Shown here: in pieces, positions 12,301 through 23,335 of the stretch
Position numbering within the stretch: the stretch's first letter is position 1
Layout of the letters: the number at the start of each line of letters is the position of its first letter
Source: Casuarius casuarius
Taxonomy: Eukaryota; Chordata; Aves; Casuariiformes; Casuariidae
Length of the DNA: 64,000 nucleotides
Assembly: GCA_003342895.1 (NCBI GenBank)
Contig: PTFA01000277.1
Location: 124,001-188,000 of the forward strand
Reading direction: 5' to 3'
Notes under the pieces: model-generated
Database searches by the model: none
Told to the model about the DNA's origin: nothing
Seen by the model: the letters and a program-made list of their open reading frames with translations, nothing else
Program-made: the position numbers and the translations under genes

Positions 12301-15017
12301 AATTTGTGAAAATTCAAAGTCAATTGTATGAGGCTGAAACTTGAAGCTGAATTTCAAAGGGGGACACCAATGCACACAGCCTTCTAACAGGGAAAGAAGG
12401 TATTTTAGCATCAGCCTAAGGACACAAAGATTAGCTCAGCTGGTGAGAAAAGGCTAGATGTGATTGAGATCCAACCAGATTCGGATAGCTTTAAGAAACT
12501 GGTATTTTTAATGTGAATACCACATAATCTTGTTAGAAAGAGCAGTGATATTCTGAAGTTTCAATCCTATTTTATGTCATTAGTATACAACTATGCTTTA
12601 GAAAACCAATGACCACAGAATTATTTCCGGAAAAATCTCATTGTAGGCTGCTCCATCATTTTTTTTCCCCTATGCCTCTTCTTCCAGGTACAGAATTAAA
12701 GGCTAGAATTAAGAGTTCTGGCAAAACAGACACAGCTGACATTTTGGCTTGGAACCTCAAATACAGATGAAACAAGGCACAGGCAGAAAGGAGAAGGGGG
12801 GAGGAGTAGTTTCATCCCAGTTTTCATATCAGGGTAATTCGTTTATAGTTATTTTCAGGGGTGTTTTTAAACTTAAAAATGAATAGTCTGAAATATGTGA
12901 AGCAGAAGCCATGTGTACCATGGCCACATTTAGTTTTCAGAGACCGCTAATAGCTTTCATTCAGCTTCTCAACCAGCCTCTGACAGACAGAATACTCCTC
13001 ATCCCAGTCCTCCCTCCATTAATTTTCTGACTAGCACAAAGTAGAATATCACTTGTGTTAAAGTAAGCAGGTAATACTTCCTTTGGCACTTGCCATTCAG
13101 TAACCTGATCAGGCTGGGATGGTTGAGCCAGACTGCTGTCAGTCACAAATGCAAAGTTCCATGAACCACACCTACCTAACATCCCCTTTACAGCTTCAAA
13201 ACTCACCAATTTGTCCTACAAATTCAATTCTAATTCCTTGGTGCTCTTGTCTCTTCCCATGCTTGAAGGAGACATTCACCTACCAAAGCAAAGAAGTACC
13301 AGTTAGAGTTTTAAACACTTTCACTTTACTACCTGATCTTAGTAAAGAGAAAATACATTATTAAAACATGCCCATGAGGACTGAGACCTTCTCCTTAACA
13401 GTACCAGCTAGGCTTGAAGGCAAACAAATCAAATAGTTGACAACAACCTTAAGCATCACCTACCAAGGCATCGGTAAAGCATATAAGAAAGATCTAACCA
13501 TCCATGCGACTAAATTTGATAAACAGGTTTGAAATCCTCAAGTCCCACAAACAGAAGACTAAGCCAGAGCTTCAGCAGAGTTCACGCAAGCCAGCCATGA
13601 CCCTCTTACCATCTTGGAAGGCCGAGATCTTCAAAACATCTTCTGACAGTCACGTTGAGATGTCCAAAAAAACTGTCACAAGATGTATTCCTTCCAAGTC
13701 AAGTGAAATTAAGCCCCTTCCTCAGCAGAAGTTTTAGGGAAGTCAAAGCAAAAACAGCAGACAATCAAACCTACTATCAGGATCTTCACAGCAGTATATC
13801 AATGATATCCAAGTGCAAGTAAACCAAACGGACAATCTACCTTTGTGGTGAAAAGAAGAAACGGAGAGGCAGAGGGAAGGTGCCCAACAAGTCACTGGTC
13901 TTCCAAACCTCCTGATCCAGCTGTGATCGTGTTAGTCAAAATGCATTAAGCACCTCTCAGGAGTCACTGACATAAGCGAGAAGTCCTTAGACCAGTGAAC
14001 ACATGAGAGCTAGTTCCTCTGTTGCCTGAGTTTGAGGCCTATCTTGTGAGAGTTTCACATCCCTGAAAGGATCTTTCTAGAGAATCAAGTTCACAACATG
14101 GAAAGACATCTGAAGAGCAGGAAGATGCCTGGTAGCAACAGATTAGTTAGGACTGAAGTAGGTATTTAGAAGTCAATCCCGGAACCCAATATCTGGCTCA
14201 AGCTTCTAGGAGGTCAAGTGGATTAGAACAGAAACATTCAGAGAATGAGAACATGTCTAGTAAAACCAGAGAAATCACAAGGAGTTCCTAGGTGCAATAC
14301 TGAAAGATGAGGAATCCTTCTAGCAATCTTAACTTCATTCCTTTTTCAACCAGAAAAACTCCTATGGACTGAGCAGCCAGCTGAACTTTCTATGTTGCTC
14401 CTCTGATGCAATTCCACAAATGACCTCAGGGCATGAAGCATAAGACTTGGCTTCAGGATATGCAAAGCAAGTCAGCTGCATCAGCCAATAATTACTGCTA
14501 TGTGTGAGACATTGTGGATTTTGGAGTTTAAGGGGAAGAGAGAAAGAGATCCAGGTGGGAATAGTGTCTTGTAAAAACCAATGACAAGACTGCACATAAA
14601 TGCACAAACAGCTTCTCCGTAAAGACAAGGTAACTAGAGACAAATAAGCAGCAACAAACCATTGAAAAGGTTCAATTTTGTCAGTTTCCTCAGTAACTAT
14701 GACTGGAAAGACCAGATATAGAAAAAGTGTTTTTTCTCTGAATAGCAACACAAGCTGCGATTCCAGGCCCAGATGTTGCTTATATCAGTTATCAGTTAAC
14801 CTTTTATGTGTATTCATCTACCAGAATCAGTAGAGCAATTCACAGGCATTAAAAAAAATAAAATTACCTTTCCTGAAACAGACTCGCCATCGTAGAAGAG
14901 ATAATGCTTTTCTACTTTACCATCTTCTGTTTTGATTTCTGCCGTTTTTCGTGTTTCAGCATCATTAAGAATAACATCAATCTCACAAACAGGACCGAAA
15001 AAGCCTCCAAGAAAACT
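6211..15017 (-). CDS. VPS26A: VPS26A, retromer subunit VPS26A (exons 2-9; start codon in gap)
   Basis: VPS26A is the arrestin-fold subunit of the retromer. It pairs with VPS35 and VPS29 on endosomes to return cargo to the Golgi or plasma membrane. Eight coding exons are readable: 14868-15017, 13207-13279, 11037-11193, 9902-10066, 9334-9440, 8110-8178, 7105-7247 and 6211-6324. All have GT..AG sites and consistent phase. With a one-codon exon 1 (the ATG, presumably in the gap at 17780-18464) they give 326 residues; I recall 327 for human. Exon 2 starts SFLGGFFGP and the protein ends SAEQPEM, both as in VPS26A and unlike VPS26B. Exon 3 is one codon shorter than human (FKHGKR against FKQPGKR). 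The other introns hold no recognisable genes. Intron 1 (15018 to the gap) is AT-rich and has a 20-base A run. Confidence 0.96.
7105..7247 (-). CDS. VPS26A: VPS26A exon 8
   Basis: Encodes ESIPIRLFLAGYDPTPTM through RRYFKQQ, the most conserved part of the C-terminal arrestin-like lobe. The donor is CAACAG followed by GTAC. The single-exon open frame that runs on past the donor is read-through into the intron. Confidence 0.96.
8110..8178 (-). CDS. VPS26A: VPS26A exon 7
   Basis: 69-base exon encoding PSTTTETETIAKYEIMDG and APVK. It is too short to stand out as an open frame. Phase carries from exon 6 (ATTG) into GGCCC and out through AAAG. Confidence 0.95.
9334..9440 (-). CDS. VPS26A: VPS26A exon 6
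   Basis: Encodes YHLKDVIVGKIYFLLVRIKI and then QHMELQLIKKEITGI. The QHMELQLIKKE stretch is the VPS26A form; I recall KHMEIDIIKRE for VPS26B. Confidence 0.96.
9902..10066 (-). CDS. VPS26A: VPS26A exon 5
   Basis: Encodes YFLKVTIVRRLSDLVKEYDL onward to DCLHIEFEYNKSK, covering the end of the N-terminal lobe and the inter-lobe region. Acceptor CCTAG/GTATTT; donor AA/GTAAGTG. Confidence 0.95.
10928..10960 (+). other. G-quadruplex-type motif in VPS26A intron 4
   Basis: Four G runs of 6, 6, 4 and 7 bases with loops of 1, 1 and 8 bases, about 75 bases downstream of the exon 4 donor. The gene is on the minus strand, so the G-rich strand is the template and the transcript is C-rich here. Confidence 0.5.
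11037..11193 (-). CDS. VPS26A: VPS26A exon 4
   Basis: Encodes ELFNDKSNTHEFVNLVKELA through ESYIGANVRLR. The longer open frame at 10874-11416 is this exon plus read-through into both introns. Just past the donor lies a G-rich tract (10928-10960). Confidence 0.96.
13207..13279 (-). CDS. VPS26A: VPS26A exon 3
   Basis: 73-base exon encoding VNVSFKHGKRQEHQGIRIEF and VGQI. It is three bases shorter than expected from the human protein, with one residue lost between FK and GKR. Acceptor TTTGGTAG; donor GTGAGT. Confidence 0.93.
14868..15017 (-). CDS. VPS26A: VPS26A exon 2 (first readable coding exon)
   Basis: Exactly 50 codons, from SFLGGFFGPVCEIDVILND to DGESVSGK. The first codon is Ser2, so only the ATG is missing. 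The acceptor is TTATTTCAG. Confidence 0.95.
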
Positions 15018-16308
15018 CTGAAATAAGAATAATTAGGTAAGTTACTACACAGTAAACATTCCAGTTTTTAAAATGTGGTATCTACTTGCAGCTGTACACT
15101 CTAAGTTGGGGACAAAGTCTGCACATCCATTACAAGACTGTTTTGTATTAAAGACCCAAGAAATATCATGACGACACAGGACAATTGTTTGTCTAGAGAA
15201 TAATTGAAATAGAATCAGTAACAAGGAAAAGCAGCTCTTACAAAATATGTTTATAACAAATCATGCAGTATAAGTACCATTACTACTATTCCATTAAGAT
15301 ACTACTAAAATAAATGCTATCACTGTTGCAAACAACTTCAGCTTCTGCCACTGCAAAGTTTCTCCTCCTATTTACTATTAAATCACTGATTTCACTTTCA
15401 AAAATTAATCACTTTTAACCATACTTCAAAAAAAAGCCTTATCTTGCTAACAAACTGATTCCATCAGGTTTAAGATTTGCAATGTTATGCAAAAAAATTA
15501 CTTAGTGTTTTATATCCACTGTAACTCACTGTATAAACAGCAGTAAAAGTTGAAGGAATAACAAAGCAAACTAGGATGCTTCAGTCTGGAGGAAAAAGAA
15601 AAAACAGCTAACAGGGAATATAACAAAAGGCCTATACAAGTCCTCTGTCTGGTGAAGGTGAATAAGGAACATTTATTTGTTGCCTCTTCCTATGCCCCAT
15701 AGTTCATTCATCAAATGAAAGTAGCAGTATCAAGAGGCAGCAGATCTTCACACAGTGTACTTCAGCTTTACAGCTCTGCCAGCAGATACAGTGGATGGTA
15801 GAAGTTTACATGGGTTCAATGGAGACAAATCCATCAGGGATTATTGAATGTAGAAGTGTCACCTCTGGCCTAGGAAGCTCTTGGGCCACAATATACTGAC
15901 ACCTAAAGCAGTATTGGGGAGAAGCGTTAAGTGTTCACTCTGGCCTTACAAAAGCCTTCGCTAGGCATGAGCTTCTGACCAGTATCAAATACAAGAAGCT
16001 AAGAAAGATCATCCTTTGACCTTGTACAAACATTTCTTACAAGAAACTGAAAAACATGCTAGTAGCTCTATGGGAACTCAACAAGATTAGTACAAAAGCC
16101 CACATTTTTTTCCCAGCTTAATCCATTAATCTTCCTTGACGTACTAAAGCAGACAACACTTTGGTAATTCACTGGGACTTCTCTTTTTTGGAGAAATTAC
16201 AAGTTAGTTTTCAGTGAACTTCACAAATTTAACGTCAAGAACTAATGAGCTAAGAACATGTTCAAAACATTTTTGGAACCTGAAGTTTAAAGTGTAGTGT
16301 TAATGATT

Positions 16309-16328
16309 AAAAAAAAAAAAAAAAAAAA
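16309..16328. repeat. Poly(A) run
   Basis: Twenty A bases followed by a short CA-rich stretch, in VPS26A intron 1. No target-site duplication or element body is recognisable beside it. Confidence 0.8.
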
Positions 16329-17499
16329 CAACACCACACACACAACCTTACAAGATAGTTCAATAATGTGAATGCTACCACCCCAGTAACAGGAATACTG
16401 AGGAACTGTTTTGCTTACCCATACAAGTCAAGCAAAGGTATTGTGCAATTTTGGGCTATGAAACAGCAATTCAAGCAAGACTAAACTGACTGTGTACTCA
16501 TTCAGATAGCAAATGGCCCTAGTTCAGTCCGTGAAGTTGCATATAATTCTATAACTGAAACCTAGATTAGTTACGTCTACTTCATATTCTCAGAGGAAAG
16601 CAAAAGCACAATCAACAAGGAGGTTAAGCCTAAGACTGAAGGGTCTTCCAAGTCTCTACCAAGCAGAAATCTGCATTCATTGCTGAAGAGAGAAATGCAT
16701 TTTTTTTAATGACTGCACACTAGCACTGTTGTGGATTTTCAGCTCCTGGGAGAAGGGGAGAGAGGGAAAAAAAACTTCAACAAGAATTCTCAATCTTTAG
16801 ACTACTTTAAATTGTTACATAGGTTACTTTGGTCATGCCCTTATCTTTTTCCTTAGAAATTTTGTACTTATTTTCCAGTTTAGCCTTATACTTCCCCCAT
16901 CTCCAAACTAAACAAGGAAGCACATTACCTTTACAGTATATATCATACAAGAAGCTCTCACAGTAGCTTCCAAATTATAAAGCTGTACNATCATTTAATG
17001 CAGTCAACCAGACCTAACGACAGTAGTGTATCGCTTCTTAAGACTCTGCGTATCGAAGACCTTTCATCGCATGTACAACAAACACAGCTACGTTACTTGC
17101 TACATCAGGACTCAAGCCAGTCTGTATTAATTCCTTTCATGTTGTAGCTGAACTAAGGAGCTGCAAGTCTGCTGGAAGCTGATAAACTGTTCAGAAATCC
17201 CAGCCTCAGCTCCACATGGTGCCCTAATAAGCTTGTCTGTGTCCAACAGAGATGTACATTAAGGAACGCACATGCTTCAGAAACTCGCAACGCATTGATC
17301 CAGCTGATTCTTTAAGTAAAAAAAGAAAAAAAAATCTATACTGTGCAGTGCATTAAGCACTTTATCTAGGCCAAATCTACTAGGGACACAAAGTGGCAGC
17401 TATTTCAACAGCCCAGCAGGATTAATAACTGCAGTCGTTTTGAGGGCTGTCGCCTTACAGAGACTGTTGAAAGACGTGCAGGCTTTTCAGACCCGTCAG

Positions 17500-18560
17500 A
17501 TGGATTTTTCCCCAAAGCCTCTCCGAGGCAAGGTGCGTAGCACAACCACGAGTTGAGCCTCCCGGCTGAAGCGCGGACTGGAAGGGGCAGCGAGGGGAAG
17601 CGAGGGCACACCCCGAGCCCCGCTCCGCAGGGGACAAAAGCAACGGCCAAACAGGACACCCCGCGCCGTATTTCGCGGTGCGCCACCACCCCGCCCTGCG
17701 GCGGGACCCCCGAGCCCGGCCCGCCCGCAGCCCCCCACAGCGGCGGCCCCGGGCAGCCGCGCCGCCGTGTGACGCAGCCNNNNNNNNNNNNNNNNNNNNN
17801 NNNNNNNNNNNNNNNNNNNNNNNNNNNNNNNNNNNNNNNNNNNNNNNNNNNNNNNNNNNNNNNNNNNNNNNNNNNNNNNNNNNNNNNNNNNNNNNNNNNN
17901 NNNNNNNNNNNNNNNNNNNNNNNNNNNNNNNNNNNNNNNNNNNNNNNNNNNNNNNNNNNNNNNNNNNNNNNNNNNNNNNNNNNNNNNNNNNNNNNNNNNN
18001 NNNNNNNNNNNNNNNNNNNNNNNNNNNNNNNNNNNNNNNNNNNNNNNNNNNNNNNNNNNNNNNNNNNNNNNNNNNNNNNNNNNNNNNNNNNNNNNNNNNN
18101 NNNNNNNNNNNNNNNNNNNNNNNNNNNNNNNNNNNNNNNNNNNNNNNNNNNNNNNNNNNNNNNNNNNNNNNNNNNNNNNNNNNNNNNNNNNNNNNNNNNN
18201 NNNNNNNNNNNNNNNNNNNNNNNNNNNNNNNNNNNNNNNNNNNNNNNNNNNNNNNNNNNNNNNNNNNNNNNNNNNNNNNNNNNNNNNNNNNNNNNNNNNN
18301 NNNNNNNNNNNNNNNNNNNNNNNNNNNNNNNNNNNNNNNNNNNNNNNNNNNNNNNNNNNNNNNNNNNNNNNNNNNNNNNNNNNNNNNNNNNNNNNNNNNN
18401 NNNNNNNNNNNNNNNNNNNNNNNNNNNNNNNNNNNNNNNNNNNNNNNNNNNNNNNNNNNNNNNNGGGGGGGGGCGGGGCACCGGCCGGCCGGCCGTTAAA
18501 TTTTAATTACTCCCGTGTTTAAACCGGGGGGGGGCGTTACTGCGTGTAGCTTTATGTAGT
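17500..18560 (-). promoter_or_regulatory. VPS26A: VPS26A CpG-island promoter and exon 1 (mostly gap)
   Basis: Both flanks of the N run are strongly CpG-rich. The left flank ends GTGTGACGCAGCC, which contains a CRE/ATF-like TGACGCA. The right flank begins with nine Gs, then GGCCGGCCGGCC. VPS26A exon 1 should lie in the gap, because exon 2 begins at codon 2 and neither flank shows an ATG next to a GT donor. Confidence 0.6.
17780..18464. other. Assembly gap (N run) at VPS26A exon 1
   Basis: 685 N bases in a CpG island, bordered on the right by a G run. The long open frames spanning it are artefacts. Confidence 0.95.
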
Positions 18561-20160
18561 GCCTGAGAGACACGCGGCCGTAACAGGTTTAAATAAATGG
18601 TGCGAGCTCCCTCAGCAATCAAAANAGTCATAACCTAAACACATCATTTTGTCTTGATTTAGTTAAACTGCCAGAAAACTGTTTGGACCGACTTATTTCT
18701 GCTTAAGTCAAGCTCATTCTGTATTTATCTTAGATGGAATAATAATACGTTTGAGTTAAACCGAAACACTCGTTTTCATGTTGGAAAAAAGGAATCCATC
18801 AAGAGCTTTGCATCAAATTGTCTAACTTTGAAAGCATCTATCAGTAAAAATTGCATTTCTTTTTTCTTGGCAGGCAGGTTGTCATTTATTCACACCTCTG
18901 CGCAGTGATCAGAGCATGTCCTGATGTCCCAGTGCGTGGACCAAGACACGGAGAATATTTTATTTCCAGGTCCGTCTTTCAGGTAAACAGAGAAAAAGTG
19001 ATACACCTGAAAGCCCGGTATTTTGGATTGTCAGTCTGTAGTTTGGCCGTCAGATGGCAATATTAGGTGGTGCTCAGCGCTTGCTTGCCTGCTCAGCAGC
19101 CATCGGTTTCAATTCTGCAACTTGCACAGTAAGTCTGAGCTAGAAAAGCACCTAAAAGTAAGCTCATTTGCAAGCACATGATTACATCTATTGACTTAGT
19201 TATATGTTTGGTTTTGGTTTTGGTTTGGGTGGGGTTTTTTTTCAGGTTTTAGAGAGCGGATGTAACTGGAGGCAACCAGAAACGCTCGGTGGTGTCCATC
19301 CTGTGGACTTTTACAGAGCTGTATTTTTGTTGGTGCTGCCAAATGCAGCATTCGTCCCTCCAAATACAACACTTACGCATTTCCGCTAGGAAAACTGATT
19401 TGAAAATCAGTTGGAAGAGCTTCCCGATGGAAATCAGCAGGCTTTTGGGATGCTCTTGTGTCAGACCGCAACCCTTTACACAAGCGCTGTCGTTTAAGCA
19501 CTGTACCTCTCAAGGGGCTCACCACACACAGCTTCAAGACCTCAGTCTAATGCTTAAGAAAAAAATGGTTTAATTTAGATTTTAATAGGATTACAGCCGG
19601 GTAGATACAGACATCACGGGAAAATCCATTCAGCAAATTGAAAGGTAGGTGCACTTGCTCGCTGGCCACTTCTAATGTTAAAAGTCACAAGGAGAGAATG
19701 GAGAAGGGGATTACGGGTTTTGCCTTACGTTATCTCATAACTTCTGTTAAGGTAACACAGCCAAAATAGTGTACAAGCTACACCGAGGTAGACCAGCCAT
19801 AACAACAAACCCACTCTTACATTCATAACAGGAAATTACATCTATAGTGCCAGAACAGTTCACAACATTTTGTGCTTTTTAAGGAAATAATCAAAGNAAA
19901 GTCAGATGAAAGGCAACTCTTTCAGTTGATTTTACATAATTAGTTGAATTGTGTTAATGTGCAGCAGATTCCCATTAAATAAAGATTTTTAATTTATTAC
20001 CATTGGGTGATTTTTTTTTTGCCAGCCGTAATATTTATACATACAAAATTATGACAGGTCCTTTAAAATCCTATTTTCCCCTGATTTGGATGGCTACCCT
20101 ACACTTCAAAAGCAAAGAGTAAGTTCAGATTGAATACAGATTTTTAGTGAATAAAAGCAA
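18561..20160. other. Intergenic spacer, VPS26A promoter to SRGN 3' end
   Basis: About 1.6 kb of AT-rich sequence with a short GTTTTG-type simple repeat near 19206-19245. No gene is seen. An additional AATAAA (19993-19998, minus) could extend the SRGN 3' UTR into it. Confidence 0.5.
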
Positions 20161-20179
20161 TAGAGATTGTAAGGCAGTT

Positions 20180-20185
20180 TTTATT
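20180..20185 (-). terminator. SRGN: Candidate SRGN polyadenylation signal
   Basis: AATAAA on the minus strand about 125 bases after the SRGN stop codon. An alternative lies at 19993-19998. Confidence 0.5.
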
Positions 20186-20307
20186 GATTTAGAACTCGTA
20201 TAAAACTGTTTTGTCCTGAGAGTAATCACATTCGGTCATACACCAGAGAAGATGTGCCGAAGACAAGAAAGGTCACAATCTTTACGATGAGGGCCAGGTT
20301 TCCTCCC

Positions 20308-20521
20308 CTACAGAATTAAAGCCTCCTCTGTGAGCTGCCGCTTCAGCTTGCTCTTTTGCCGGCCCACCAAGAAGTCAGGGAACTTCATGTTGGCATAATC
20401 AGTGCCGAAGTCAGCCCCTGACCCAGACTCCTGCTCCGCTTCAGCCACGTCCTCAGACCCAGAGCCAGACTCCTCTTCCGAAAGTGGAAACATACGGACA
20501 AGCTCCTGGTAGTCCTTCATC
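20308..20521 (-). CDS. SRGN: SRGN exon 3 (Ser-Gly region, C-terminus)
   Basis: Acceptor CATGTTTCAG, then MKDYQELVRMFPLSEEESGS, matching the human IFPLSEDYSGSG context. TAG is at 20308-20310. The open frame that continues to 20607 includes intron sequence. Confidence 0.92.
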
Positions 20522-23323
20522 CTGAAACATGGAGCAGCAACATTTACACCAAAGTTTAGCGTGGGGCAGCACCGCTCTCGCCCCTGCCTGACAGCTGGTG
20601 CTGCCACAAAACCCCCAGGAACAGTCTGTTTACAAAGAAAAAAAGCGGCAGCATCAGAGCTGTGAGCACTGGAGGCTTTGGGGGGGGATGTCGATGGGAA
20701 GGGAGCCTTGGGACTAACCAGCCTTTAAAAGGGTCACAGCCAAGTGACTTAACAGCAGGCAGAAAAAATATTTAACACATCATGAGGATTTGCTGCTACT
20801 GCTGCTGGTTAACTACTCTCACTGGATAGCTGTAAGGGAAACCTTGAGATCATGTGTTGCCACAGAACTTGAAACAGCAGCATCCAAGCCACAAACTTAA
20901 CGGCATGTGGACTTCCCTCCACCGCAGAGAAGATGAAACATTTCCCCTTTCCACCTGCATGCGGAGAAGAGCCCAACTCCTCCTTCTGAAGTGGAGCCCA
21001 AGCTGCAACACGTGACCGTGACCCTTAGTAATGCCACTGTCACAGTCCTATTTATACATTATTTTTTTAAATTAATACACTGAAGCTTCTCAAAAGGTAT
21101 TTTAGCTCCATCTCACTAGTGGCAAACTTTTCACTGCATGAGTCAACTCTAAAGCTCTCATCACCGCTGTCACCCCAGGTTTCAGAGGTGAGAGCATGAG
21201 GATGCGTCCACTCAACTGGACAAACGCCCACCTCATCCAATATCCTCCAAAAGGAGTCGAAAAGCGTAAGACTAGACCAAGCATATATTGACACTTCCCC
21301 AAGATGCCCTACCAATCTGATAATTCAGGCCACAAAGATTTTCTCGCCCAGAGGCAATGCCTGTGTATCAGTGGTCTTTGGCAGATCTTTCTTCCATTAG
21401 CTTTGAACTCATGAAAACTCGTGACACTGACAAACGCCCTGGCTGAGTTGCCCAGGGCATGGTGATTTTCACTCACTCGCCAAGCGGTAGGATTTATTCC
21501 TCAAGCTTCACCTCACCACCCGCATACTTCTTGCCTGGCTGCTTGAAATGGGAACACCAAAAATTTTTTGGTGCCAGCATGAATCGCGAAGGTAAAGTAC
21601 AGGAACTTACAGAGAGGGATCAGCCATGGGAGGCAGGATGCGGTTGGCTCCACCTTCAGGCATATAAAACCAGGGCCCCTTCTCCTCGATGCAGTTGGCG
21701 GACCAGGAGTCTGGCCTGCACCTCACCCGCTTGTATCTTGCCTTCTGCAGCGGTGCGCCTGCACGAAGCAGCGAGACGTTATTCACGTGGACCTGAGCCG
21801 GCGCTGTGACCTGCTCACTTGGGGAGCACCCGTNAAACTTTACAGGAGCAAAGTAATTTGCATGACCGAAATTGCTCATCTGCGGAAAAGTGAATGAATC
21901 CCTGGCCCCCTCCAGACCCGTACACTCAACGGGATGAGTTTCGGCCAAGGAACCCAAAACTGAAGGTGCCCAAAGGGCAACCAACAAGTGGATTTGGGAA
22001 TCGAGCAAGCGTGCTGTCAGGGAGCTTCTGAAGCAAGTCTGGGGAAAATAGGTGATTCAGACATTTACCAGATGCTTCTTTAGAATTAAGTAAACTGACA
22101 GTTTCGTTTCTGGTCCCCCCCCGCCCCGGATGCCTCATCAGGACTGTTGCTGAGCAGGAAGTTTTCAGAAAGTATCGAAAGGAGAAAATAATGATCACAA
22201 AATAAGGATAAAAACAACAGTATTTCATCCTTCCATTTGGTCTCGCTTAATCAATGTGTTTTGAAGCTTCCTGGCACGTTCTCCTCCTTTTGGCACTTTA
22301 TCTAATTTTTCTCAGTTCCTTGGGAATATCTTTCTGTAATTACAGTTCTCTCTTGCCCTATATATTACCATTATGTACAAGATGACTTTCAACCACCTCC
22401 TACTCCCTTCTGTAAGAGAAAGAATATCTCACAGACATCATTTCATGCTCCTTTTATCACATATTCCGCTCTTCATATTTATTTTCCTCTTAGCATATTA
22501 GTAAGAGGATTTTTTTTTTCCATAAAAGTGGCAAAAAATAAACCAGTGCAGCAGAATAATTTGCAAATAAATGACATGCAAAAAGCAGGCCATCATCTCT
22601 CAAAGGTAAGCCTCAGAGCAGAAACAGTGGTAGACACCTATCACCATTATATCCTTGTTTGGGGAAAAATTATACTATACGTGCTTGAAAAGTAGTTATC
22701 TCTTGCAAGAAACAAATCCACAGAGTACATGTCATCATGAATCAACATTTCCTTTTGGTTGGTTTAGTGCTGCATGTCGCAATTTTTTTGCTGTACAGAA
22801 TCGAACGTTTAATTTCCTCATTAATTTCCTTTTCCTCCCTCAAAAAATAAAAGTAGAATTATAACATGGGAGCTGTTATGGGAGCTGTTACATACTTTCT
22901 CCGTAACTAGATTAATGAATAATAGTTACATAAACGAGATGCTATGAAACAGCTAGTTAAAAAATAGATTTTGAACTAATTTCNGTAACTTTTTTTATGA
23001 AGCCTTTTACCCAAAGAGGCTGGGTGAGGGACACAGAAATGGTCCACTTGCAAAAGACATCTTTTCTTATAACCTCCCTCACAAAATGTTAGCAAAACAG
23101 TTTTTGTGTTAGAAGCAGATTTTGTTACTGCTACAAGAAAGTCAATCTCAAGTATTTTTCCTGCAATTCAGAGGTTGCTCACTTGGCCTACACCACATAG
23201 CTCAGAAAGAGGATTACAGAGAGAACAACCGCTCCCAGTTTTACCTTGCGCTGTGTATCCCACAAAGAGGATTATACAGAGAGCCACGAAAATCCTCCCA
23301 TTGCACCCGATCAGGAGCTGCAT
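20308..23323 (-). CDS. SRGN: SRGN, serglycin (granule proteoglycan core protein)
   Basis: Serglycin is the small core protein that carries glycosaminoglycan chains in secretory granules of blood cells. Three exons (23245-23323, 21611-21758, 20308-20521) join in phase to 146 residues. Residues 1-27 are a signal peptide with hydrophobic core FVALCIILFVGY, the same length as I recall for human. Exon 2 keeps the family signature ARYKRVRCRPDSWSANCIEE, with the conserved Cys pair at about 40 and 49. Exon 3 carries the Ser-Gly region, here only SGSG at 94-97 and at 108-111, set in acidic sequence. Human has a longer run of about eight Ser-Gly pairs. The C-terminal tail (FPDFLVGRQKSK onward) does not resemble the human one. 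A second in-frame ATG four codons upstream (to 23335) is possible. The three-exon structure and position match SRGN. Confidence 0.92.
21611..21758 (-). CDS. SRGN: SRGN exon 2
   Basis: 148 bases encoding APLQKARYKRVRC to LPPMADPSL. Acceptor CGTGCAG, donor CTCT/GTAAGT. The RC...ANC.EEKGP pattern is diagnostic for serglycin. Confidence 0.93.
23245..23323 (-). CDS. SRGN: SRGN exon 1 (signal peptide)
   Basis: Encodes MQLLIGCNGRIFVALCIILF and VGYTAQ with a donor CAAG/GTAAAA. Translation could instead start four codons earlier (MRAK) at 23335. I chose the second ATG because it gives the 27-residue signal peptide known from human and has an A at -3. Confidence 0.85.
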
Positions 23324-23335
23324 CTTGGCCCGCAT

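Noticed and set aside
17405..18506. Long open frames at 17405-18506, 48044-49098 and 62749-63857
   Set aside because: They are open only because they cross runs of N.
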